Assembly: GCF_000142905.1 (NCBI RefSeq)
Contig: NW_013657674.1
Location: 512,673-576,672 of the forward strand
Length of the DNA stretch: 64,000 bases
Direction of reading: 5' to 3'
Source of the DNA: Thecamonas trahens ATCC 50062
Taxonomy: Eukaryota; Apusozoa; Apusomonadida; Apusomonadidae
Shown: positions 46,701 to 57,293 of the stretch, in pieces
How the letters are laid out: every line of letters begins with the position of its first letter
How positions within the stretch are numbered: the stretch's first letter is position 1
Made by a program: the position numbers and the translations under genes
Notes under the pieces: model-generated
Databases searched by the model: none
What the model saw: only the letters and a program-made list of their open reading frames with translations
Told to the model about the DNA's origin: nothing

Positions 46701-49700
46701 ACCGCCGCGTGAGCTCTTGTACTGGCCAGAGGAAATGACGGCAAAGCGTGCGGCAGCCGACGGGAGGCTCTCGTTGTCGAGGACGGTGGCGTAGAGCGGC
46801 GCCAGAGTCGGCTCGCCGGCCTGGAGCAGGTCCCGCAAGGTCAGCGGCTCGCCTTCACTCATCGACGTGATAGCCGACTGCAGAGTGAGAATCTTGTTAA
46901 AGATGACAAAGACGAGGCCCGGCTTGAAGCGAATCTCCAGCGTTGTGGGAAAGTTGCGGCGGGTGGCGAGTGCATCGATTATCGCCGGTGGCGCAATGGT
47001 CTCCATTCGCCGGTGGTAGGCATCGAGCTCGGCGAGCCAGTGGCCGAGCACGCTCTCGGCATCGACGCGGGTAAAGTTGGCGGCAACGACTGGGTCGATG
47101 GGCAAGTTCATGTCGGCCATGCAGAAAAGAACCGTCTTGACCCGGGCCTGTGCGGCCGAGAGCCGATGCGCAATGAGCGGCGCCACAAAAGCATGATCGT
47201 TGTCGATGGGCACTGGGCGGCGGACTAGGCCGTTGGGCGCACCGGGCTCGACCACATCCTCGACCACGTAGTTGTCAAGCTTGCCGTCCTCGGGATTGGT
47301 GATGAGGGCGAGGAGGACTTGCTGCGAAAAGTACGCGTGGTCGAGGCCGGGCACTTCAAGCGCAGATGCGAGCACGTCCTTGAGAATGGGACCAGGCACG
47401 GTCTCTGAGACCTGAAAGACATAGTCAGCGTCGTCGTTGATGTGCCTCACGCGGATGAGGTCGGTCGGCGGTGTGCCGTCGCCAAACACCAGGTGAGCGA
47501 GAAGGTGGACGGCGAGCTCGGCACCGGGGAGCTCCGGGTTTTGCTTAAAGTGGAAGCCGCCGACTTGGACAACGTTGCGGCGGCCGTGGGAGGAAGTCTG
47601 TGTCACGCCTGTGGCCGTAAACAGCTCCTCGGCAAACTCGTCGCGGAGGCGGCGGACGCGGCCGTCGCGGACGCCGATAAAGGCCTGCGGGCCAGCGGCG
47701 GCGTAGGCGCTGAGTCGGGCATCGCCGACAAGCTCGCCATCGCTCACTACTTCGGCGATGGCGTCCATTTTCCACGCCCAGCGCGCCTCGACCATGTGCT
47801 TCATGGCGGCGAAGGGGGCGGACTCGCCCCACGAGGTGGTAAAGTCGGAGAGCATGGCTGAGAGCGGGTGGAGGACAAGGGTGACGGCGTTGCGGAGGTA
47901 CGTCGAGTCATCTCGCGTGAGCTGAACCAGTTGAGAGAGTGTAGCCGGCGGCGTCGCGTCGGCGTACCAAACCGACTCCTCCTCACAGCCGTGCATGAAA
48001 TGGGCCTTGTAGCGGATGGTACAGGCAAAGGTGTGGAACTTGGCCCAAGCACGGGCCATGTCGCGGTGGACGACGCCAGCGTCGCGGAGGGCGGCGATGC
48101 GGCCCTGAGTCGAGGCGCAGGCGATGCCAACGTAGAGGGCGAGGCCGTCGAGGGCGAGAGCAATGAACCGACAGAGGTTGTCCTTGACAAACAGTTCGCC
48201 GGCGAGTGGCACTTCGCCAGGAGAAAACACGCCATGTGCCGTGTTGTTCCGTTTGAGCGTCTCGATGGCGTAGAACTGGCGGAGGGCAACGTAGGGAAGG
48301 ATAGCTTGCTCGGACGAAAGCTGCACCTGGCGGCCGTCGCGAATGCACGCGGCCAATTCTTCGGCCGACATGGGCGCGGCGTCGCCTGCCGCGCCGTCTC
48401 CACGGGAGCGAGCAAAGCGGGTGACAATCTTGACGGGCGCGTTGAGCGCTCGGCGAACTCGCTTGGCCCGCTTGGTCGTGCCATCGTCGTCGTAGTGGTA
48501 GTAGTTGTCGGCCTCGTCGCGGCGACGCTGATCAAGCAGATCCTGTGCGGCAGCGATGGCCGGATTATCGATGAGCATGCCAGAGGCCTCGTCCTTGCGA
48601 CGATTGTGAAGGGCCCATTGGAGGATGAGGTTGTTCGAGGTAGGGAGAACGTCATCGAGCTTGGAGGCAAAGACATCTGCGAGTGCGGCGCAGTAGTCGC
48701 TGAACAGCTCGGGCTCGCCAGCCACGTGGCACCCGGAGCGAATGCCGTGGCCGATGGGGTCGACGTCGGCGCCGCCGAGCAGGTCACAGGCGACCTCGAC
48801 TTGACGACGGGCAAGCTCGCCGGGCGTAGTGATGGTGTTGACCGGCGAGAGTGCGGCGACGTCAAGGCGGAAGCCGTCCTTGAGCACCGAGCGCTGACCG
48901 CGGTCAAAGCAGAGGAAGGGTGTCTCGCCGAGGCCGATGGTTTGTAGCTCGAGGAGCTCCATGGTGGCCTGAAAGTAGCTGAGGATGTGCGGCTCGTCCG
49001 AGGCGACAAGCAGGATGGCATCAAGGTCGGAAAAGGGACACATTTCCTCGCGAGCGAGCGAGCCGAGGCCAACGACAGACCATGCGCAGGGCGGGGGCCG
49101 GTGATAGACATGGCGTCCTCGATGAGCGTCTCGAGCAGTGCGCAGGTCATGCCACCCATGAGACGCATAAGAACATGAATACCCTCATCGCGCTGGAGCA
49201 CATGGACAAACTGGTCCTGATGTGCTGCGAGGAGCGAGAAGATCCAGTCGACCGAGGACGGCGGCGCAGGAGTTACATCCGCGTCCTCGGCGGCTTGACG
49301 GCTTGAGCCATGTGCTGCCGATGCCGGGACAAGGCCTTCAGTCACAAGCAGGGCCGTCAGCTTGCGGGTGAAGACCGGCGAGACGGCCTCGAGCGAGCGC
49401 GGCGCAAGGCGGGCGGCGTCGACGCGCGGCTCAAAGAAGCGCTGGTAGAGGAGGGCCACAAAGTAGCGCATAAAGTGGAGGGTACCCCGGTTGACAAACC
49501 ACGGGAGAGACGCAAGGTCAGCCGCAGGCAGTGGGCTGACGTAGGCGTCGAGCAGGGCGGCACCGGCCGGCGAGAGCGGATGAGCGGCAACGGCACGCAT
49601 AAAGGCGGCGGTGGTGGCGAGTGGAGCAAGTGCAGCAGCATGTACGTTGTCGCCGGTCAGTCCGGCATCGTCGGCGACTTGGATGGCCGAGTAGGCGTAG

Positions 49701-51334
49701 AGAGTCGCGATCTTGTGTCCGTTTGCGTATGCCCGCGACGGTGGAAGCGAGGTGGCCTGGTGCGAATAGAGGGCGGCAAGAGCAGTGAGAAGCGTGACCT
49801 GCGCGTCAGCAAGCCCGGCCTTGTCGGCGAGCTCAAATGCGGCGGTGGTGTAGTTGAGCGCAGGGGGGAGCCAAAGCTCGGTGTCGAGGGCGCGCGGGAG
49901 AAGAAAGGAGTCAATGAGGCCGCAGAGACCATCGACAAGATCGAATGCGGCGGCGGTACGAGCAGGGGATGCCGCAAGAGCTTCCGAGTGCGAGGCAGCC
50001 ACAAGCTCGCGGATGACCATGGTGCAATGGTCCGACGCTTCCGCAACGTCAGCCTCGCTTGGCGAGTGGATGGCCATATGTAGGTGAGCAAGGCGGAGGG
50101 CGAGGTCCGCAAGCGGTGGGATGATGGCATCCTGGTCGAGTCTATCCACCAGGGAGAGGCGGGCGCAGAGGATGCGGAGGCCGCGGGCCTCGGCCCATGG
50201 AATGTCGCCCGGGGTGGACGCCGCCGAAGTCGCCGCGTGGATGATGTCGACGAGCGGAAGGAGGGTTGCGGCGTCGAGAGGTGTCTCGCGGGTGACTAGC
50301 GGAGTCGCGCTGGTTGTTGTATGAGTTGCGTCGCCCGCCTCGGGCGCGGGTTCGGGGTTGCCAGCCTCGGGTGCGAGTTCGGTATGATGAGCTGCATCGC
50401 CAGCTTCGGGCGCGGGTTCGGGGTTGCCAGCCACGGGCGCGAGTTCGGTATGATGAGCTGCGTCGCCCGCCTCGGGCGCGGGTTCGGGGTTGCCAGCCTC
50501 GGGCGCGAGTTCGGTATGATGAGCTGCATCGCCAGCTTCGGGCGCGGGTTCGGGGTTGCCAGCCTCGCGCGCGAGTTCGGTATGATGAGCTGCATAGCCA
50601 GCTTCGGGCGCGGGTTCGGGGTTGCCAGCCTCGGGCGCGAGTTCGGTATGATGAGCTGCATCGCCCGCCTCGGGCGCGGGTTCGGGGTTGCCAGCCTCGG
50701 GCGCGAGTTCGGTATGATGAGCTGCATCGCCCGCCTCGGGCGCGGGTTCGAGGTTGCCAGCCTCGGACGCGAGTTCGGTATGATGAGCTGCATCGCCCGC
50801 CTCGGGCGCGGGTTCGGGGTTGCCAGCCTTGGGCGCGAGTTCGGTATGATGAGCTGCATCGCCAGCTTCGGGCGCGGGTTCGGGGTTGCCAGCCTCGGGC
50901 GCGAGTTCGGTATGATGAGCTGCATCGCCCGCCTCGGGCGCGGGTTCGGGGTTGCCAGCCTCGGACGCGAGTTCGGTATGATGAGCTGCATCGCCCGCCT
51001 CGGACGCGGACTCGGTGCCGCCAGCCTCGGACGCGGGCTCCACCTCCACCAAGTTGCCGACCTTAACCGCAACCTCTTCGGCATCTCCAGCCACCACGTC
51101 GGCAATGGTGACATCAAGCTTCCCGCCATCCGCTTCGGCTTCTACTCCAATGTCATCCACACCACCCGCATGCCCGTGGCCGCCAACCTGGAGCTGGCTT
51201 GCGCACGCACCAGCTCCACCTCCACCACCACCAGTCCCGTCCGCCATGGCCATGTTGCCGCCACTACCGTCATCACCAGCCACAGCAGAAGTTTCTTCTG
51301 CCTCGCTTGGGCATGCGGTGTCTATGGCCGACAT
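43767..51334 (-). CDS. Giant protein: 22-aa repeats - nucleotidyltransferase - HipA/PI4K-like region - LRR - WD40, one apparent frameshift
   Basis: The start is the ATG at 51334; the longer frame reads through a poly-G tract as polyproline. The frame shifts at the G5 run 49093-49097: one extra base joins MSITGPPPCAWS to VVGLGSLAREEMCPFSDLDA, giving 2522 aa. Order: acidic N terminus; ten or so 22-aa repeats (~100-340); a helical region; Pol-beta-type nucleotidyltransferase (GS...DLD, ~750); a GlnD-like helical part (ALDGLALYVGIACAST); a region with QVGGFHFKQNPELPGAELAV, ALITNPEDGKLDNYVVED and VPIDNDHAF (~1300-1390) that recalls the N..D...N / IDND active sites of HipA and PI4-kinases; LRRs (~1670-1970); a Cys cluster (PPCRCALCVEQYG); and C-terminal WD40-like blades (SASYDGTVRLWSRG). 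Its paralogue at 24680-33345 has the same order from the nucleotidyltransferase to the LRRs. Confidence 0.75.
50313..51035. repeat. 66-bp coding minisatellite, about 10-11 copies
   Basis: The unit begins GCCAGCCTCGGGCGCGAGTT (plus strand) and is 66 bases long, so it keeps the frame and encodes 22 aa on the minus strand (EAGNPEPAPEAGDAAHHTEL). Copies differ by a few bases. Because 66 is a multiple of 3, other frames stay open too. Confidence 0.95.
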
Positions 51335-51392
51335 GCTTGCTGTACTGGGGTGACGTGAAGTCTTTTGAGCGCAGGAGGAGGGCGGAGGAGGG

Positions 51393-51396
<4 letters not shown>

Positions 51397-51437
<41 letters not shown>
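51397..51437. repeat. 41-base G homopolymer
   Basis: Uninterrupted G from 51397 to 51437, flanked by GGCGGAG and AGGAAGAGG. On the minus strand it is a C-run ~60 bases upstream of the giant gene's ATG. Its exact length is probably unreliable. Confidence 0.95.
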
Positions 51438-51438
<1 letters not shown>

Positions 51439-51601
51439 GGAAGAGGAGGATCAATGGTGGCGTGACAGGCAACGACATCGCTCACTTGATTCCGGCTCGC
51501 AGATGCAATATCCAGGGATAGCTTTCCTGTGCTGGGTCCTGGGTGGTGACTTCATTCAAAGTCAGCGCTCGAGATATTAGGCAGATCTCCTTGTGCCCTG
51601 G

Positions 51602-54600
51602 TCACTGCCATCGTCGCACTGTCAGACACCCTTCTCGACTCGCGACAAATAGGAAGCGCGTCCATGGTCCTGGACCGCGTCGAGTTGGGATGGTGGTGGT
51701 GGCCGTGGCCGTGGCGGTGATGGTGGCCGTGGCGATGAGAGCCATTGTCCTCTCGATGCGGACGGTGCCCGCTTCCCTTCCGACGTTGATGGTGTGCGCT
51801 TTCCTCTTGATGTGGATGGTGCGTACCGCTAGGCGCAGAAACTCCAACTTCGGCATCGGCATGCCGGCTGTGCCTGTGACGCCGCCGGTGATGAGTGCCG
51901 GATCTGAGATCTTGACTTTCGCCTGCATGCAAGCACCAGCCTCATGGCCTGTCGACACATCGCGGTGGCGGCGGCGCGGCTTGCGCCCTTTGCTATGCGC
52001 GTGATGGGCCAGTCCGTTCCAGTGATCGCCTTCCTGGTGCGACCGCCACCGCCATTTTTCCGCACCAGAGTCATTGACGTCATCAGCCAGTGTCTCCCAC
52101 TGCTTTGACAGCCGCCGGCCTCCAGCCACTGGCGACGTCGCGTTGGTCACCCCGCGGTACTCGATCGTGCTCGAGTTGCGCCGTCCTGACCGCGAGTGGG
52201 ACCGCGACGAATGCGACCGACTCGTGTCAGGAGCGGCCGACGCCGGCTTGATGGGAGTGTGGGTGAGGCACTGGACAGTATGCAGGTCTTGTGCTGATCG
52301 ATGTGACTGCAATGCCTTGTGGCTCGGACTGAGAAGCTTGTGGCGAAGATCGGGTGAAGGCCCAAATTCGCGCAGATCCACCAGCGACCGAGACACCTCC
52401 AGGCGCAACAAACCATGTTGCTCCGAGCAAACGAGAGCTGCCCTCGGCGGCGACGATTCGTCCATGCCAGACACACCAGGCTCCTTTGCCTCGTGCAACG
52501 TCGCCAGCGAAGCTCCGGAGCCCGCATCACGTGGTGGGGTTGTGCTCGCTGCGCTCAGCTCGGGCTCGTCGTCGAGCATGACTGCCTTTGGCCGCGCCAC
52601 CGGTAGCTCCTTGATGCTTGCAGGCCCCCCTTCGATGGAATCCAAAACGTTGCGTGCTTCTGCTGTCGATCTCGGCGACGAGCTTGCTGTCGCGTTCGAA
52701 CACGAACTCGATGACGAGCTTGACAACACAGCCGGGGCCACCTTGCTCGTGCGGCCTCGCCGCTGCTTGCGGACAACATGAAAGACAATCGCAGCGACAG
52801 CGACAGCAATCGTGACAATCTGAAAGCCAACAGAAATGCCAAAGAGCGTCTCATCCTCTTGGTACAGGTAGTACATGAGCTGGCCGGACGACGCCAGCCC
52901 CGAACCAATCGAAAGCAACGTGTGGAGCTCATGGATGAACGGGTCGAGAATGGCAACTACAAGCATAGTGACTGTAAAGTTGACAATCGTGGCAAAGATG
53001 CGCGGCCCAGACTCCCCGAGAAAAACCGTCTCGGCCACAAAAGCAAATGTCGAGACAAACTGGAGGGCGCGGAACCAAAAGAACGGCGGCTTTAGGCCGT
53101 GGAGCAGAAAGCCGTACGCCTCCATCGCCACATCGATGACCACCATGTTGAGCGCTCGCAGCGCACGGTACATCTGAATACCTGTCATGCACATCCACAC
53201 CGGGAACGCCACGCACACGCCCACAAGAATTATCCAAGCCAGCACCGCAGCCCGCAGGTGCTCGCCCTCGTAGCACGTCACCCGCATCTCCGCGACCAAC
53301 CGCAGGCTTCCGTCGCCAACCTTGATGCAGTTGAGCGCCTCGAGCGTCCGCAGCGAGAGCTGCAGGTAAGAGAGCGCAAACAGGATCATGATGGCGTGCT
53401 TAGAGCGCGAGCGCATAATGTCCTTACGACTCAAGGGAGTTCTTCCAACAGTCCGCGAATCCTCCAGCCGCTCTTGCAACAGCTGCGTCGTGTTGAGCGA
53501 GGTTGCGGTGCCGGAGCGGAGTGAGGCCACCAGCCGCGCGTTTGACCGCGCAAACGCCTCGTGGTGAGGAATCGACGAACCGTAGATGGAGCTGTTGCCG
53601 TCGAGCACCATCGACGATGACGACGACGACGACGATGACAGCTCGTTGCGCAGCGTCGGAAGGTTAAGCACAGACGTAGCCCGATGCGCGCTGCGCGCCA
53701 GACACGAGTGCGTCCGGACCCAGACAACGGCAATGAACATAAAGCCAGCAAGAACGACAATAACCACAGTGCCCGTATAGAGTGAGACAAACGAGAGGGC
53801 GCCAACAGAGCAGCCGGGCTTGACCACCTCAATCTCAAAGTTGATGATAGACAGTACCCGCACAATGGTGGGGAAAATCGGCGACGTCATCGAGCCTGAG
53901 AGCTGCTGCAGGCCGACCTTGCACACAATGACCATCTGCTGTGCCGCAACTAGAACAGAGACCACAGAGACCAGTGTCTGTGCCGAGAAGAGGAACAGCG
54001 AGCCGAGGACAACGATAAAGTACACGCTTGCCACGATCAGCATGAGCGCCACTTCGGCCTTCACCGACGCATCCGAGCCACATGCCCGGCACACGCCGTA
54101 CTCTTGGTAGTACTCATCCTCGCACGTCGAGCAGAACTCGTCGGCATAGCCCTTGGCGCACTGCATCGTCATCCGCACGCCATCATCATCCATCCGCGGT
54201 GGATACTTGTCATCCTCACCCATCGCGCCAGGGCATGCCGCAGGGAGCCGGCACATGGTCGGTGGCACAGTCTCGGATGGCGACCAGTAGCCCGCCCGCG
54301 GCCAGAACCGTGCGCCGCCAGGACAGTACGCGCCCTTAAAGTTGGAGCACGGCTGGCACTGTCGCCCATACCACACAAACCCTTCGTCGTAGCACTGATG
54401 CTCAACGTACGTCAGCAGCGAGGCCAGCGGAACCGGCGCAGCGCCGGCTGCTCCCAGTTCGCGGAACGCCATCTTGTGGTAGCCGGTCTTGTTTGACGAC
54501 GGCGAGACAAAGGACAGCGACGTCTCCGTCTTAAAGTCAGCATTGATCCTGCTAATGGTGACGGGTGCAGCGTCTCTGGGATCACTAAAGATCTCAACTT

Positions 54601-56546
54601 CGACCACATACAAGCCGTCGGGCCGAAACGGGGTGTCCGACGCCAGCGCGCGCGTCCGCGAGAGCACCATTGCGATGCCACCGGCGTACGGCGAGACAGA
54701 TGGCTTGAGCGCCCAGACAATGGGGTCCGGGATCTTTGGTCCCGACTTGGGAGGCGGTGAGGATGGCGGTGGTGGTGGTGGAAGAGGGGAGGGAGGTGGC
54801 GGCGATGGTGGCGATGGTGGCGGAGGTGGTGGCGACGGGGGTGGTGGCGATGCCGGCGGAGGTGGCGGCGATGGCGCCGATGGCGGCGGAGGTGGCGGCG
54901 ATGGCGCCGATGGCGGCGGAGGTGGCGGCGACGGCGGCGGGGGTGGCGGCGGCGATGGTGGTGGCGGCGGAACGCATGCGCCGTACGACGGCGAGCCTTC
55001 GGTCGTGTCCAGCTCATGCGTGGGTGCACATGTCGTGCATGGCCCGTTCACGGGATCCACAAGGCAGTCGGCTTTCGTCGCGCACCGGGAACCAGTCCAT
55101 CCGGTGACACAGGCCGAGGTGCAGGTGGCCGGCGGGCCAGCTAAGGTGCAAGGATCGGTTGACCGCTTGCAGAACGTGTTCGACGCACAGTCTCCCGGTG
55201 GCGGATTGACGAACCGCGACACTCCGGAACACGAGGTGTCAGCATTTTCCGCATCACCGCCGTAGTTGGTGCACGAGACCGTGCCGACGGTGTCGATGGT
55301 AGAACCGACGTCGTTAGTGGTGTACAGTGCTCCGCGGACGAGCGCGTGGTTCTGCGTGATGAGCGAGCCTGACAGCGTGGGTACGGCACCAGTGCCAAAG
55401 TATGCTCCTGCCCCGAAATCGGCGGTGTTGTCGGTGATGGTGAGATTGTGGAGCGTCGCGCTCGTCGACCCCGTCACATACAAGCCGCCACCGTCTGTCG
55501 CCGAGTTCCCGCTCAGCACCGTGTTCGAGATGAGCGAGCCAGTCGATCCAGCACCCGCAAAGCACACGGCACCGCCAAAATCCGCGACGTTGCCGGCGAC
55601 GAGCGAGTCGGTGAGCACTACGTCGACGCCCTCGCCCCACCACATGCCGCCGCCACAAACGGCCGCTGAGTTGTCGCGGATAGTGGCCCCGCGGATGCTC
55701 CCGGACGGCGCATCGCCGCCGACTTGCATCACGGCGATGCCACCGCCACTAGTACCAGCCTCGTTATTGTACACATCGAAAACAGCGCCGGCAACTACGT
55801 CGATAGCGGCGGTCTGGTCCAGATACACCCCGCCGCCCTCAAGCTCCGCAGTCGAGGACGAGATCGAGGCGCCTGCGCCAATGACTTGGAACAGGTTGGA
55901 ATTTTGCACCGCAATGGCACCGCCGACAGTGCCTGCGGTACAGCTCCGGAGGATGGCGCCATCGAGTATGAGACTTGAGCCCGATGGGACCTGCACGCAT
56001 CCGCCCGGGCCTGTCGCCTCGCAGTTCTCCAGCGTCGAGTCGACAATGGTGAGCGACGACGACTGGCCGACCTCGACGCATCCAGCTTTTGTCACGGCTC
56101 CATCATCGACCATGCAGCCATTCACGTGGATCCTGGTAAAGGTCACTGTTGAGGCGTCCATCAGTCGCATGCATCCGCCTTTGTTGTACGCCGTATTGGG
56201 GCCACCTCCATTAACGATGGAAAAGTCTTCGAGGAAAAAGCCGTCGGCCTTGGTATCAAACAGAAACGCCCGCTGATTCGACGACTGGCAATCGATGATA
56301 GTCACACCGACGCCTGCACCTCGAATTGTGATGGAGACGCCTGCTCCGAGCCCCGTCACCGCGCTCGCGCATCCTGTCCATGTTCCTGCAGGGATCTCCA
56401 CAACATCGTTGTTGGCCGCAGACGCAACCGTCGACGCGATGTCAGCAACGTTGCCGGGAAACGGGGAGGGTTGCACCAAAGACACCACAAACGAGGAGGA
56501 AGGACAAGGCAACAACACACAACACGCGTCCTTCGCAGCCGTCCAT
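51602..56546 (-). CDS. Receptor-like protein: signal peptide - parallel beta-helix - Pro-rich stalk - Cys-rich region - multi-pass membrane domain
   Basis: The ATG at 56546 opens a classic signal peptide (MDGCEGRVLCVVALSFLLVC, then GVFGA). That frame stops soon, but dropping one base in the short G runs at 56463-56470 joins GATLP to FPGNVADIASTVASA and the long frame; restored length is 1647 aa. The ectodomain (nt ~56440-55250) has many G-G-G-[IL]-type turns (GGAIAVQNS, GGGVYLDQT, GGGIAVMQV, GGGLYVTGS) typical of pectin-lyase/polymorphic-outer-membrane beta-helices, then an EGF-like Cys stretch. A PPPPSPPP stalk at 54985-54740 resembles cell-wall/extensin linkers. A Cys-rich module (CYDEGFVWYGRQCQPC, GAYCPGG, CAKGYADEFCSTCEDEYY) precedes about eight to ten hydrophobic helices (nt ~54030-52780). 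The cytosolic tail is Ser/Arg/His-rich. Probable surface adhesion or sensing role. Confidence 0.72.
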
Positions 56547-57293
56547 TGCGGTGTGGGTGGTGTGGCAGGCTTGGTTCGGGTGCCTAGTACGGGTGCCAAG
56601 TGCGGGTGAAGCGGTGGGTGTTAACGAAGAGAAGACAACAAGTTGCAACGATGTTTTGACCAGATTGGCGGAGTGGTCATCCCTGACAAACGCACAGGTT
56701 CGAGAACAATGCCAATTTCCTGCACACTCTCGGTTGCCGGCTGAGTGGTCGCTCCGCTGGCTCGACGGCTTGAGATTTCCTCGCGTTTGCTGTGCTGACC
56801 ATCTTTGCCAGCACATCGTGCCAATTGGCACGGTGATCCGCGTGTACAGGAGCGCCGTTCGATGGCTCGATAGCTCGCGTACAAACGAGATCAAGGTAAG
56901 AATTGGGCAGCCAGTGGGCGCCCGTCGTCGTCGTCGTCGTCGCGCATCGTCATCAAAAGGATGGGCGGATGGGTTCCCGCTCCGTCGGAGCCCACTGTGC
57001 CGATGCCATTGGAGCTCTTAGCAAAGTAAGGTGCTAGCTGCTTTGCTTTGCTCCGCCGGCCGCGAGTGTTAGCGGCTCGTAGCAGTCGCGGCAACAGTAC
57101 TATGGGGAGTAGTGACATGCAGTCTCCGAAAAATAGTAGCATGCTTGTCACCGGACAACCCTAGCCCATCACTGTCGAGTGCGTCACTTGGCGCGAGCGC
57201 GCACCCAACTCCGACACCACCAAGCTCCCCGCACCACAGCACTCACCCACACCGCAGACTCACACTCACACCCACACAGCACAACCCCTCTCC
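56547..57293. other. Divergent intergenic region
   Basis: 747 bases between the receptor-like gene and the RING gene. Short frames exist on both strands but none has domain content. A CGTCGT/CATCATC stretch lies near 56925-56955. No RNA gene recognised. Confidence 0.5.

Noticed and set aside
49310-50083. 257-codon plus-strand ORF antisense to the giant NTase-LRR-WD40 gene
   Set aside because: Arg/Gly/Glu-rich shadow frame with no domain; the minus-strand frame is continuous with conserved modules.
50321-51358. Plus-strand 345-codon open frame over the 66-bp repeat
   Set aside because: It is the antisense of the coding minisatellite; it stays open only because the unit length is a multiple of three and the repeat has no stop in that frame.
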